The notes below the pieces were generated by a model. That model did not search any database and had not been told where the DNA came from. It was given only the letters and a program-made list of their open reading frames with translations. A stretch of DNA of 64,000 nt from positions 1 through 64,000 of the forward strand of contig CAMLLD010000022.1 in assembly GCA_946480785.1 (NCBI GenBank), written 5' to 3'. Numbering within the stretch: position 1 is the first letter of the stretch; each line of letters opens with the position of its first letter. Below are positions 29,545-37,014 of the stretch, piece after piece. Source of the stretch: an uncultured Blastocatellia bacterium (lineage in GTDB: Bacteria > Acidobacteriota > Blastocatellia > Pyrinomonadales > Pyrinomonadaceae). The translations under genes and the position numbers were made by a program.

Positions 29545-29700
29545 TCACTTGATGTAACCCGCCAGAGTATCGATCCTCGCGCCGATGTTGGCGCCCAACG
29601 TTTGGAACGCGAGGACGCATGCCAGCGCTACGAGAGCGGCAGCAACCGCGTACTCAGACAGCTCAAGCCCGGATTCGTCTTTCCAAAATGTTCTGAACAT
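29545..29700 (-). CDS. flp: Flp-family major pilin 1
   Basis: This 51-residue Flp pilin begins MFRTFWKDESG. The prepilin cleavage site follows that glycine (SG|LELSEY), then AVAAALVALACVLAFQTLGANIGARIDTL. The glutamate-tyrosine pair at mature positions 5-6 is the Flp hallmark. It differs from the other two copies by a cysteine in the helix and a C-terminal GYIK. ATG 29700 is preceded by a GGAGG ribosome site. It lies in a cluster of three flp genes that precede cpaA. Confidence 0.93.
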   Translation of the reverse strand: MFRTFWKDESGLELSEYAVAAALVALACVLAFQTLGANIGARIDTLAGYIK

Positions 29701-29720
29701 GATCGGTTCCTCCCTGCGAA

Positions 29721-29748
29721 GGAACTGAAGGCTTGAGCCTTCCGTTCC
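29721..29748 (-). other. RNA hairpin between flp2 and flp1
   Basis: GGAAC and GAAGGCT pair with AGCCTTC and GTTCC (29721-29748), giving a near-perfect 12-13 bp stem with a 2-nt loop. A second inverted repeat, CGGCAGC (29751-29757) with GCTGCCG (29772-29778), adjoins it. There is no U-run, so it looks more like an mRNA stabiliser or a processing site than a terminator. Confidence 0.7.
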
Positions 29749-29798
29749 AACGGCAGCAATCATCAGCCGCTGCTGCCGAGTTGGTCTCGAAATGGAGA

Positions 29799-29954
29799 CT
29801 ATTGAATCTTGCCCGCGAGATCGTTGATTTTCGTTGAGATATTGGTTCCCAACGCCTGAAACGCCAGGACGGCCGCCAAGGCGACTAGCGCTGCGGCGAC
29901 GGCGTATTCGGATAATTCCAGACCGGTTTCATCTTGGATGAATCTCTTAAACAT
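29799..29954 (-). CDS. flp: Flp-family major pilin 2
   Basis: This 51-residue pilin reads MFKRFIQDETG|LELSEY followed by AVAAALVALAAVLAFQALG, with NISTKINDLAGKIQ at the C-terminus. The start (ATG 29954) and stop (TAG ending at 29799) were read directly from the sequence. It is short enough to be missed by length-filtered gene calling. It is nearly identical to flp3 in the helix and differs in the basic leader and last residues. It is flanked on both sides by spacers containing GC-rich hairpins. Confidence 0.93.
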   Translation of the reverse strand: MFKRFIQDETGLELSEYAVAAALVALAAVLAFQALGTNISTKINDLAGKIQ

Positions 29955-29992
29955 GGATTAGTCCCTTCTTTATGTTTGCCTTCGTGCCCCCG

Positions 29993-30018
29993 CCCGGCAG
30001 CAACGATGCGCTGCCGGG
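29993..30018 (-). other. RNA hairpin between flp3 and flp2
   Basis: A perfect 9-bp GC-rich stem, CCCGGCAGC (29993-30001) with GCTGCCGGG (30010-30018), has an 8-nt loop. It lies 17 bp after the flp3 stop. No T-run follows. Its core CGGCAGC/GCTGCCG matches the second inverted repeat in the flp2-flp1 spacer, so the two spacers share a hairpin core. Confidence 0.75.
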
Positions 30019-30035
30019 TCAATTAGTTTTTTGAA

Positions 30036-30191
30036 CTACTTGATCTTGCCGGCGAGGTCGTTGATCTTCGTGGAGATGTTTCCACCCAACGTTTGGAACG
30101 CCAGCACTGCGGCTAACGCGACCAACGCTGCGGCCACTGCGTACTCTGAAAGTTCAAGACCGGTTTCATCACGGAAGAATTTCTTAATCAT
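30036..30191 (-). CDS. flp: Flp-family major pilin 3
   Basis: This 51-residue pilin reads MIKKFFRDETG|LELSEY, then AVAAALVALAAVLAFQTLG and NISTKINDLAGKIK. ATG 30191 is preceded by AAGGAG. It is the promoter-proximal flp copy and lies 21 bp after the small membrane protein gene. It was read directly because it is below common length cutoffs. Three closely similar pilins in tandem suggest dosage amplification or subtly different filaments. Confidence 0.93.
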   Translation of the reverse strand: MIKKFFRDETGLELSEYAVAAALVALAAVLAFQTLGGNISTKINDLAGKIK

Positions 30192-30212
30192 TGTGTGCTC
30201 CTTTGGATTCGA

Positions 30213-30488
30213 TTAGGCGTTGTTGCTTGGTGAGCCGGCAAACGTGACGCGCTGAGGACCAACTGACCTGACCTTAGCTGGAGAAAGTTGAACCGCTCTG
30301 GCCGTGCGGCGGCCAAAGCCGTTGATTCCACTTAGAACAGCACTGGACAAAGTAAGCAGCAGCAGTAGGAGCTCGTTGTTCCGGATTCCCGCGGTCTGGA
30401 TGCTGACGAGAATCGCCAGGGCCAGGAACGGAGAAAGGATGATGAGCATTACTGCGGATGCTACGTTTGTGGTGGTGTTGGTCTTCAT
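30213..30488 (-). CDS. Small two-span membrane protein heading the tad operon
   Basis: This 91-residue protein has two hydrophobic segments (VMLIILSPFLALAILVSIQ and LLLLLLTLSSAVLSGI) and a basic C-terminal tail. I recognise no family. It is the first gene after the sigma-54 promoter (30552-30566) and is followed 21 bp later by flp3, so it is probably co-transcribed with the pilin genes. It could be an accessory assembly protein or a short orphan membrane protein. The evidence for a pilus role is position only. Confidence 0.7.
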   Translation of the reverse strand: MKTNTTTNVASAVMLIILSPFLALAILVSIQTAGIRNNELLLLLLTLSSAVLSGINGFGRRTARAVQLSPAKVRSVGPQRVTFAGSPSNNA

Positions 30489-30551
30489 TAGCGTATGTCT
30501 GCTTCGACTTGGTGATGCGCCGCATTGTTGTTCGCGACGAGCATGACGTTT

Positions 30552-30566
30552 ACAACCGGTGTGCCA
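30552..30566 (-). promoter_or_regulatory. Sigma-54 promoter of the tad operon
   Basis: On the minus strand the 15-mer TGGCACACCGGTTGT matches the sigma-54 consensus TGGCACG-N4-TTGC except at two positions (A for G, T for C). The invariant GG is kept, and the -12 element is GT in place of GC. Transcription would start about 12 bp downstream (near 30541) and enter the 91-residue gene at 30488. The adjacent upstream gene encodes a sigma-54 activator. Confidence 0.75.
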
Positions 30567-30628
30567 GTAGGTCAGGTGTGAGAAGAGTGCGAATTTGCGG
30601 GTTTAGAGTGGTGAGTTTGTAGCCTCTG

Positions 30629-30727
30629 GTTGACAACGCTGGTTGGACCAAGTGAGGTGTCGAGGCGCGTTGAGAGGTTAAGTTTGAGTTTTGTTGGTGA
30701 TCGTGAGTTGTCGCCGAAAGTTGACAA
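30629..30727. promoter_or_regulatory. Candidate activator sites upstream of the tad promoter
   Basis: The octamer GTTGACAA occurs twice (30629-30636 and 30720-30727), 63 and 154 bp upstream of the -24 element. The first is within the palindrome GTTGACAAC, and the second forms the dyad TTGTC-N10-GACAA (30708-30727). Spacing fits upstream activating sequences for a bacterial enhancer-binding protein. This is a suggestion only. Confidence 0.4.
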
Positions 30728-30776
30728 GAACCGGGCCTAATGTGTCCTCCGCGGCTAAAGCACGGATGACACGGAT

Positions 30777-32261
30777 TTACGCGCGGTATTGCATGCCGGG
30801 TTCGGTGTCTTCCTGGAGAAAGTCACCGATATCAATCGCGAGGCGTTTGAGTTTTTTGTAGAGAGTTTGCCTGGAACCGAGACCGAGAGCCTCACTCGCA
30901 CGCGCGACGTTGCAATCGTGCCGCTTGAGCGTCTCGGTAATCACACGCCGCTCATAATTATCGAGCAGCTCATCAAGCCGCTCAGCCTGCGCAGCAGCAC
31001 CCGGCGGACAGATACGCGCACTGATGTTTTCAGGACGAATGTAACCATCGTCTTCAGCATAAAGAACGAGCCGTTCGATCTCAGCCGCGAGCTCGCGCAC
31101 ATTCCCCGGCCACGAGTACGCCTCCAAAATTCGGATCGCTTCAGCAGTGATTCCGGAAATGTGACGCTCGTTCTTGCGCGCGTAGTGACTGACGAAATGT
31201 GAGATGAGAGTCGAGATGTCTTCCGGCCGGTCGCGCAACGCCGGCACTTTCAGTGTCAACGTAGCGATGCGGTAGTAGAGATCTTCGCGAAACAGTTTTT
31301 CCTTGACGAGTGTTTCGAGATCTTTGTGCGTCGCGGCAATGACGCGCACGTTAACTTTTCGCGGCGCGCGCTCGCCCAGCGTGTGAATCTCACCTTCCTG
31401 CAAAAAGCGCAACAGTTTCGGTTGCAGCGAAAGCGGCAAGTCTCCGATCTCATCGAGAAACAACGTGCCGTTCTCAGCAGAGCGTATCAAACCCGCCTGG
31501 TCCGACATCGCACCCGTAAACGTACCGCGCCGATGGCCAAACAACATGCTCTCGATCAATTCCGCGGGCACAGCCGAACAGTTGAAAGGAATGAACTCGC
31601 TTTCCGAACGACGACTGAGACGATGAATCGCGCGCGCGATCAGTTCCTTACCCGTGCCTGATTCCCCCGTGACGAGAATCGTGGAATTCGAGTCTTTTAT
31701 ACGCTCGACATTGTGCGCCACGTCCGACATCGCGCGACTGCTGAAAACCATTCCCGGCAGTGAGCTCGCAGACGGCATCGCCGTCACAGTCTTCGAGCCG
31801 ACCGGAATCGTCGCCGAAGACTGATGCGCGTGGGCCAGGTGGGCCACGTCGCTCAAGGCGTTGAGATCCTTCGCTTGTTGGATTGAGAGCGGACGAACAC
31901 AGCGGCCGTAGAGCGCCGCGCCTTCGCGAATGCTGGTCGGCAACGAGAGCAACAAACAGATTGCCTGATCGCCTTCCTGCGCGGGCTGCGGACGCCCTTT
32001 GCTGGCGAACAATTCGGCGATCGTGCCTTCGGCGAGCGCGATCTCGCTTTCCTCGAGTCCTTCGGCCCAACGCAAAGTCGGCTTGCCGGCGTCCGAGGTC
32101 GCCCAGATCGATAGCCCGTAAGTGGGGGCGGTCGCCTCCACCATCAGGCTCATCTTGATCATCACCTCGTAAAGCTGGTCTGGGCCGCCGTTCGCCGCGT
32201 CACAAACAGCTCGGATCATCGAGCTGATTGGCAGTTGGGCAGAATCCGGGGAGTCTGGCAT
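30777..32261 (-). CDS. Sigma-54-dependent transcriptional activator
   Basis: This 494-residue protein has an N-terminal GAF-like sensor (about 1-150), a AAA+ domain with Walker A GESGTGKE (199-206), the sigma-54 contact loop GTFTGA (246-251), a Walker B region LFLDEIGD, and a C-terminal Fis-type helix-turn-helix (NVARASEALGLGSRQTLYKKL). The contact loop has threonine in place of the usual alanine of GAFTGA. It has no receiver domain, so the signal is probably sensed by the GAF region. It is encoded directly upstream of the tad operon and its sigma-54 promoter, making that operon the likely target. Confidence 0.93.
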   Translation of the reverse strand: MPDSPDSAQLPISSMIRAVCDAANGGPDQLYEVMIKMSLMVEATAPTYGLSIWATSDAGKPTLRWAEGLEESEIALAEGTIAELFASKGRPQPAQEGDQAICLLLSLPTSIREGAALYGRCVRPLSIQQAKDLNALSDVAHLAHAHQSSATIPVGSKTVTAMPSASSLPGMVFSSRAMSDVAHNVERIKDSNSTILVTGESGTGKELIARAIHRLSRRSESEFIPFNCSAVPAELIESMLFGHRRGTFTGAMSDQAGLIRSAENGTLFLDEIGDLPLSLQPKLLRFLQEGEIHTLGERAPRKVNVRVIAATHKDLETLVKEKLFREDLYYRIATLTLKVPALRDRPEDISTLISHFVSHYARKNERHISGITAEAIRILEAYSWPGNVRELAAEIERLVLYAEDDGYIRPENISARICPPGAAAQAERLDELLDNYERRVITETLKRHDCNVARASEALGLGSRQTLYKKLKRLAIDIGDFLQEDTEPGMQYRA

Positions 32262-32672
32262 CTACAACTTCCTTGATTGAAACCGATTGGCGTGAGCGCA
32301 AAGCCGTCGGGCAAGAACCGCACGCTTGGAGTCTAGTTAGCCGAGGCCGACGCTGTCAACAATATTTAACAAAAGAGGGAAGATCCGAAAAACCGCCGGA
32401 TTTCCGTTCGCCACCCGTTCGCCCAAATGAGTAGTTAAGCGCCCTTAGTTCAAGTAAATGTTGAACTTACGCGGTTAAAGCGTTGTACAGAAAAATCTTT
32501 ACACGTTTTAAGCGCCGGTGCTACATTCCGCCCATATCGCCGCTAACTCATTGAGCGGCAATAAATTGACAAGCCGCAAAGCACATTTAGTTGGGGCTCA
32601 GGAACCCGGGAAACCAGCTATCTTGTAGAGTTCGTCTCGGTTGGCAGTTAAGCAGTCTCTTAAATTTTTGGT
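32262..32672. other. Divergent intergenic region with possible folded leader
   Basis: This is a 411-bp gap between the sigma-54 activator (-) and the phosphohexomutase (+). It contains a plus-strand promoter candidate at 32498-32527. The transcribed part then contains the hairpin CCGCT-N9-AGCGG near 32541-32560 and a GC-rich segment around 32595-32625 (GGGGCTC, GGAACCCGGGAAACC) that could fold. It does not match any riboswitch I can recall with confidence. No open frame here looks like a gene. Confidence 0.45.
32498..32527 (+). promoter_or_regulatory. Putative promoter of the phosphohexomutase gene
   Basis: TTTACA (32498-32503) and TACATT (32522-32527) are separated by 18 bp. The implied start, near 32534, leaves a leader of about 140 nt before ATG 32673. 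Confidence 0.5.
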
Positions 32673-34058
32673 ATGACAATTCACTTCGGAACATCAGGCT
32701 GGAGAGCCGTCATCGCCGACGAATTTACTTTCGCGGCGGTCGGCCGGGTAACTGAAGCCATCTGCGCTCAGTTTGCCGACCAGACTGATCGCCCGGTGAT
32801 TATCGCTCACGACACGCGCTTTCTCGGCGAAAAGTTTGCCGCCGAATGCGCGCAAATCGTTGTGAGTCATGGGTTTGAAACGCTCGTTTGCAACGGACCG
32901 ACGCCCACGCCGACGGTGGCGCACGCGATCCGTTCGCACGGCGCAATCTGCGGGATCAACTTTACGGCGTCGCACAATCCGCCCGAGTACAGCGGGATGA
33001 AGCTCTCGACCGAGGACGGCGCTCCGGCGCTCCCGGCAGTGACTACCAAAGTCGAAGAACTGTTGGGAAATCCACCGGAAAACCCGCCGAAAAGCGCACC
33101 GAAAGAGGCGCAGAGCTTCGATCCGCGTAACGGCTATCTGGCCGACCTGGAACAGAAGATCCGGTTCGACCTGATCGGCGCCCACGGCGGTCATTACGCA
33201 TACGACCCGCTCTGGGGAACGGGCCGTGGCTATCTCGATGAGCTGTTGCGCCGGCACGGCATTGAAGTCACCACGATTCATAACTGGCGCGACGTGCTGT
33301 TTGGCGGTCGGGCGCCGGAACCCGAAGCTAGTCATTTAAATGAATTGAGAGATCTGGTGCTGGCGAAGAAATGCGTACTCGGCCTGGCGACTGACGGCGA
33401 TGGCGATCGTTTCGGCGTCATCGACGCGAACGGACAGTTCATCACGCCAAACCAACTGATCGCGATTCTGTTTGACTACCTGGCCGAGTCGCGCAATTGG
33501 CAGGGAGGAGTGGCCCGCTCTGTCGCCACATCTCACTTGGTTGATCGCGTTGCGAAGTCTCGCGGGTTACCCGTCTACGAAACACCCGTGGGTTTCAAAT
33601 ACATCGGAGAACTGATCAATGAGGACAAGATTATCCTCGGCGGCGAAGAGTCGGCCGGCATATCGATCAAAGGTCACTATCCGGAGAAAGATGGCCTCCT
33701 GGCGTGTCTCCTTGCAGCGGAAGCAGTCGCGGCGCGCCACGCGTCCCTGACCGATCAACTGGAACAGCTCTTCGCGCAGGTCGGACGTCTCGAGTCGGGG
33801 CGCACGGGGCTGCAACTCACGCCGGAACTGATGCCGGTGCTGAAGGAAAAACTGAAGGAAGAGCCCACCACGATCGGTGGGCGCAAGGTGAAATCACTCA
33901 ACCGTATTGACGGTTTGAAAATCATTTTTGAGGACGATTCGTGGCTGTTGGTGCGTCCTTCGGGAACCGAACCCCTAGTGCGTATTTACGCGGAGTCAGA
34001 ATCGAAAGAGGACATGGAGGTGCTACTTGAGCAAGGTCGCAAATACTTACTGGGTTGA
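32673..34058 (+). CDS. Phosphoglucomutase/phosphomannomutase family protein
   Basis: This 461-residue alpha-D-phosphohexomutase has the catalytic phosphoserine loop TASHNP with S100, the metal-binding loop TDGDGDR, the sugar-binding loop GGEESAG, and the phosphate-binding loop RPSGTEPLVRIYAES. All four active-site loops are intact. It interconverts hexose 1- and 6-phosphates. Glucose, mannose or glucosamine specificity cannot be told from these motifs. The FtsL-like gene overlaps its 3' end by 32 bp. Confidence 0.93.
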   Translation: MTIHFGTSGWRAVIADEFTFAAVGRVTEAICAQFADQTDRPVIIAHDTRFLGEKFAAECAQIVVSHGFETLVCNGPTPTPTVAHAIRSHGAICGINFTASHNPPEYSGMKLSTEDGAPALPAVTTKVEELLGNPPENPPKSAPKEAQSFDPRNGYLADLEQKIRFDLIGAHGGHYAYDPLWGTGRGYLDELLRRHGIEVTTIHNWRDVLFGGRAPEPEASHLNELRDLVLAKKCVLGLATDGDGDRFGVIDANGQFITPNQLIAILFDYLAESRNWQGGVARSVATSHLVDRVAKSRGLPVYETPVGFKYIGELINEDKIILGGEESAGISIKGHYPEKDGLLACLLAAEAVAARHASLTDQLEQLFAQVGRLESGRTGLQLTPELMPVLKEKLKEEPTTIGGRKVKSLNRIDGLKIIFEDDSWLLVRPSGTEPLVRIYAESESKEDMEVLLEQGRKYLLG

Positions 34059-34446
34059 CGAACGCATCAGAGCGCAACGCGTGTTGCCCCGCCACACCAA
34101 CGCTTCTCTCGCTTCAGTGCAACAGATCTCCACGGAGATCATCGGCAGCCGCGCTGAGGTACGACGCCGCGGAGGAATAATTCCTTCGTGGGTGGTTTTC
34201 GGAATGATTCTGCTGGCTACCTCGGCCGTCTGTGTGACGGTGAACATGCGCACGCGCGCGAAGTTTCAATTAGCACAACAGCAGTTTTCCGTTATGCAAA
34301 GCGACGTGGAAACACTGCGCACGATCAATCAGTCGTTGAAAGCCGACGTCGAACAACTTCGTAACGATCCGCGGGCCATCGAATCGGCCGCGCGCGCGAA
34401 CCTCAACATGGTTCGCAGCAACGAGTATGTAGTTCCTGTTGACTGA
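34027..34446 (+). CDS. FtsL/DivIC-like septum protein
   Basis: This 139-residue bitopic protein has a cytoplasmic N-terminus, one membrane span (about 52-72) and a periplasmic coiled coil (75-115). It ends with the DivIC/FtsL-type segment in which ERLRNDPRAIE-like residues precede ARANLNMVR. TTG 34027 is chosen because GGAGG lies at 34016-34020, 6 bp upstream, inside the end of the mutase gene. The overlap implies translational coupling. The family acts with FtsB/FtsL at the divisome, but sequence conservation is low. Confidence 0.75.
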   Translation: MSKVANTYWVDERIRAQRVLPRHTNASLASVQQISTEIIGSRAEVRRRGGIIPSWVVFGMILLATSAVCVTVNMRTRAKFQLAQQQFSVMQSDVETLRTINQSLKADVEQLRNDPRAIESAARANLNMVRSNEYVVPVD

Positions 34447-34546
34447 CATGTGTCGACAACTTAGGAGATTGATTTCTATGCCTGCCAAAACCTGCCCGTA
34501 GATTTTCCAGCTCGACATCCACGCAACCGGGTTCCCTTCCGAGTTG

Positions 34547-34576
34547 GCGCGGCTGTGACTGCCATCGCAGCCGCGC
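34547..34576 (+). terminator. GC-rich hairpin after the FtsL-like gene
   Basis: A perfect 9-bp stem, GCGCGGCTG (34547-34555) with CAGCCGCGC (34568-34576), has a 12-nt loop. No T-run follows on the plus strand (the sequence continues with C/T then A residues), so it may be a rho-dependent or stabilising structure rather than a classical terminator. The remaining gap from 34447 to 34701 holds only a seven-codon ATG reading frame (34478-34501) behind an AGGAG site. Confidence 0.5.
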
Positions 34577-34632
34577 TCCCCTCTTAAAAAAGACAAGCTA
34601 ACAGGCTTCCTGAAAGTGCTAAGCTCTGGCCT

Positions 34633-34661
34633 TTGCGCCTTTACGGGAAAATCACTAATAT
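34633..34661 (+). promoter_or_regulatory. Promoter of the mutase operon with a dyad at the start site
   Basis: TTGCGC (34633-34638) and TAATAT (34656-34661) are exactly 17 bp apart. They are followed at once by the perfect dyad TCGCAGT-GCA-ACTGCGA (34661-34677), which would sit over the start site as an operator or form a 5' hairpin in the RNA. The first gene begins at 34702. No cobalamin riboswitch motif was seen. Confidence 0.6.
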
Positions 34662-34701
34662 CGCAGTGCAACTGCGAATTCGAGAAAAGCGAGAGGGTTG
34701 A

Positions 34702-36384
34702 ATGCCGGAAACAAAGGAAAGCTCCTCACCGGTTGAGGTGGAAAAAGAACGTTGGGAAGAGGAGACTCTCGAGCCCGCGCTGAGCAAGCACCCGGAACGA
34801 AAGAAGAGTTTTCAAACTGTCTCGCTCGCGGAAGTCGATCGGCTTTACACGCCCGCCGACGTCGAAGAACTCGACTTCAATCGCGACATCTCGTTTCCCG
34901 GCGAGTTCCCTTACACCCGCGGTATTCATCCGACGGGCTATCGCGGCAAGCTTTGGACCATGCGGCAGTTCGCGGGCTTCAGTACGCCTGAAGAAACAAA
35001 CGCGCGTTTCAAATACCTGCTCGAACAAGGACAAACCGGACTCTCAGTCGCTTACGATCTGCCGACGTTGATGGGTTATGACGCTGACTCGCCGCTGTCT
35101 GAAGGCGAAGTCGGGAAATGCGGCGTGGCTGTCTCATCACTCGCGGACATGGAAGTCTTGTTTGACGGCATTCCGCTCGAGAAAGTCACCGTCTCGCAAA
35201 CGATCAATGCGCCCGCGTCGGTGTTGCTGGCAATGTATCTCGTCGTCGCCGAAAAGCAGGGCGCGAGTTGGGAAAAGATCTCGGGCACACTTCAGAACGA
35301 CATTCTCAAGGAGTACATCGCCCAGAAAGAATGGATCTATCCGATCAAGCCGGCGATGAAGCTGGTGGTCGACACGTTTGAGTTCTGCACGGAGCGCGTG
35401 CCGCGTTACAACCCGATCTCCGTGAGCGGTTATCACATTCGTGAAGCGGGTGCGACCGCCGCACAGGAGCTCGCGTTCACTTTGCGCGATGGTATCGAGT
35501 ATGTCGCGTGGGGAGTTGAAGCCGGCTTGGACGTCGATCGCTTCGTGCCGCGCATGTCATTCTTCTTCAACGCGCACAACGACTTCTTCGAAGAGATCGC
35601 GAAGTATCGCGCCGCGCGCCGCATCTGGGCGCGCGAGATGAAACGCCGCTTCGGCAGCGATCATCCACGCACGCTGCAACTACGTTTTCACACGCAAACT
35701 GCCGGCGTCTCACTCACGGTCCAACAACCACTCAACAACATCGTTCGCGTCGCGATCCAGGCGCTGGCCGGCGTGCTCGGTGGCACACAGAGTCTGCACA
35801 CTGACGCTTACGACGAAGCACTCGCGCTGCCTACAGATCGCGCCGCGCTCATTGCCCTGCGCACACAGCAGATCATCGCCGAAGAAACCGGCGTCGTGAA
35901 CACGGTCGATCCGCTCGGTGGTTCATACTACCTGGAAGCGCTGACCGAAAAGATGGAGCAGGAAGCGCTCGACTACTTCCGCAAGATCGATGCGATGGGC
36001 GGTATGGTGGCGGCGATTGAAAAAGGTTTTCCGCAACGTGAGATCCAGGACTCGGCTTATCAATATCAGAAAGCCGTCGAACGAAACGATCAGATCATCG
36101 TGGGTGTTAACAAGTACGCGATGACTGACGAACCGGCGGAAGTGCCGATCCTCGTCATCGACGAATCGGTTCGCACGCACCAGGTCGAGCGTCTCGAGCA
36201 AACGCGTGCGCAACGCGATAACGGCGCAGTCGCGAACACACTCGAAAAACTCAAGCTCGCCGCGAAGCGAAACGAAAACACGATGCCCGCAACGATCGAC
36301 GCCGTTCGCGCTTACGCGACGCTCGGTGAAATCTGTTCCGCATTACGCGACGTCTACGGCGTCTACGAAGAGCCTGCCTTCTAA
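34702..36384 (+). CDS. mutB: Methylmalonyl-CoA mutase, large (catalytic) subunit
   Basis: This 560-residue acyl-CoA mutase catalytic subunit lacks the B12-binding domain. The substrate-binding barrel shows HPTGY80[14 protein letters not shown], where a tyrosine at this place is typical of methylmalonyl-CoA rather than isobutyryl-CoA mutases. [14 protein letters not shown] and [20 protein letters not shown] follow. It interconverts methylmalonyl- and succinyl-CoA in propionate metabolism. It ends 3 bp before the separate B12-binding subunit, a split form common in archaea and some bacteria. The substrate assignment is from the Tyr80 context and remains to be tested. Confidence 0.9.
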   Translation: MPETKESSSPVEVEKERWEEETLEPALSKHPERKKSFQTVSLAEVDRLYTPADVEELDFNRDISFPGEFPYTRGIHPTGYRGKLWTMRQFAGFSTPEETNARFKYLLEQGQTGLSVAYDLPTLMGYDADSPLSEGEVGKCGVAVSSLADMEVLFDGIPLEKVTVSQTINAPASVLLAMYLVVAEKQGASWEKISGTLQNDILKEYIAQKEWIYPIKPAMKLVVDTFEFCTERVPRYNPISVSGYHIREAGATAAQELAFTLRDGIEYVAWGVEAGLDVDRFVPRMSFFFNAHNDFFEEIAKYRAARRIWAREMKRRFGSDHPRTLQLRFHTQTAGVSLTVQQPLNNIVRVAIQALAGVLGGTQSLHTDAYDEALALPTDRAALIALRTQQIIAEETGVVNTVDPLGGSYYLEALTEKMEQEALDYFRKIDAMGGMVAAIEKGFPQREIQDSAYQYQKAVERNDQIIVGVNKYAMTDEPAEVPILVIDESVRTHQVERLEQTRAQRDNGAVANTLEKLKLAAKRNENTMPATIDAVRAYATLGEICSALRDVYGVYEEPAF

Positions 36385-36387
36385 AAT

Positions 36388-36792
36388 ATGTCCACTCGAA
36401 AGATTCGTGTGCTGGTAGCAAAGCCCGGTCTCGACGGGCACGATCGCGGCGCGAAAGTGATCGCGCGCGCGTTGCGCGACGCGGGCATGGAAGTGATCTA
36501 CACCGGCTTGCGTCAAACGCCGGAAATGATCGCGGCCGCCGCGCTTCAGGAAGACGTCGATGCAGTAGGCGTTTCGATCCTGAGCGGCGCTCACAACACG
36601 CTTTGCCCGCGCATCGTCCAACTGCTGCGCGAAAAAGGAATGGACAACACGCTCGTCCTCGTCGGCGGCATCGTTCCACAGGAAGACGTGCCGAAGCTGA
36701 AGGAACAGGGCGTGGCCGAGATCTTTCTGCCCGGCACCTCGACCGAAGACATCGTCAAGTTTCTCCGCGACAACGTTAAACCCCGCGACTAA
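36388..36792 (+). CDS. mutA: Methylmalonyl-CoA mutase, cobalamin-binding subunit
   Basis: This 134-residue B12-binding protein begins [21 protein letters not shown]. The DGHDRG motif supplies the histidine (H18) that coordinates cobalt in base-off cobalamin. The later SILSGAHN and GGIVPQED segments are also family features. It completes the split mutase with the preceding gene 3 bp upstream. In other organisms this domain is fused to the C-terminus of the large subunit. Confidence 0.93.
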   Translation: MSTRKIRVLVAKPGLDGHDRGAKVIARALRDAGMEVIYTGLRQTPEMIAAAALQEDVDAVGVSILSGAHNTLCPRIVQLLREKGMDNTLVLVGGIVPQEDVPKLKEQGVAEIFLPGTSTEDIVKFLRDNVKPRD

Positions 36793-36805
36793 CCCAAATT
36801 TCTAA

Positions 36806-36871
36806 AGGCGAATCGCGTTTTTCGGATGAGACGCATTAGTCCGGTCTCCGAAAAAACGCAGAAATACGCCT
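36806..36871. other. Extended imperfect hairpin after the mutase operon
   Basis: The outer pair AGGCG (36806-36810) with CGCCT (36867-36871) encloses an inner stem pairing 36815-36826 with 36847-36859 (one extra A). A competing inner pair is GAGAC (36828-36832) with GTCTC (36844-36848). It lies 14 bp after the mutase small-subunit stop and may end or stabilise that mRNA. On the plus strand it is followed by an A-run, not a T-run. Confidence 0.55.
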
Positions 36872-36986
36872 AAAAAAGCTGTCTTTCGTGCCGGCAGCCA
36901 AAAGGCATGTAGGTTGCCACCCGCGAACTCAAGACCCGTTGGTAGATTTTGTGTCTGCCAAGACTTTTCCCGGCAGCTCACCTTAT

Positions 36987-37006
36987 TTTCAGGAGATTTC
37001 AGGAGA
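36987..37006 (+). promoter_or_regulatory. Duplicated Shine-Dalgarno unit of the TonB receptor
   Basis: The 10-mer TTTCAGGAGA occurs twice in tandem (36987-36996, 36997-37006), giving two AGGAG sequences upstream of ATG 37015. Only the second has usual spacing (9 nt). The duplication supports ATG 37015 over the longer reading from 36949. It may add a standby ribosome site. Confidence 0.7.
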
Positions 37007-37014
37007 CTATACTC

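Noticed and set aside
32530..32672. Known riboswitch in the phosphohexomutase leader
   Set aside because: A GCAAAGC and a GGGAAACC segment recall c-di-GMP or c-di-AMP elements, but the helix order does not fit either consensus.
34478..34501. Seven-codon leader peptide with a good ribosome site
   Set aside because: Too short to support; it precedes a hairpin without U-run and no clear attenuation logic exists.
34447..34701. Cobalamin riboswitch before the B12-dependent mutase
   Set aside because: No B12-box-like segment or characteristic helices could be identified.
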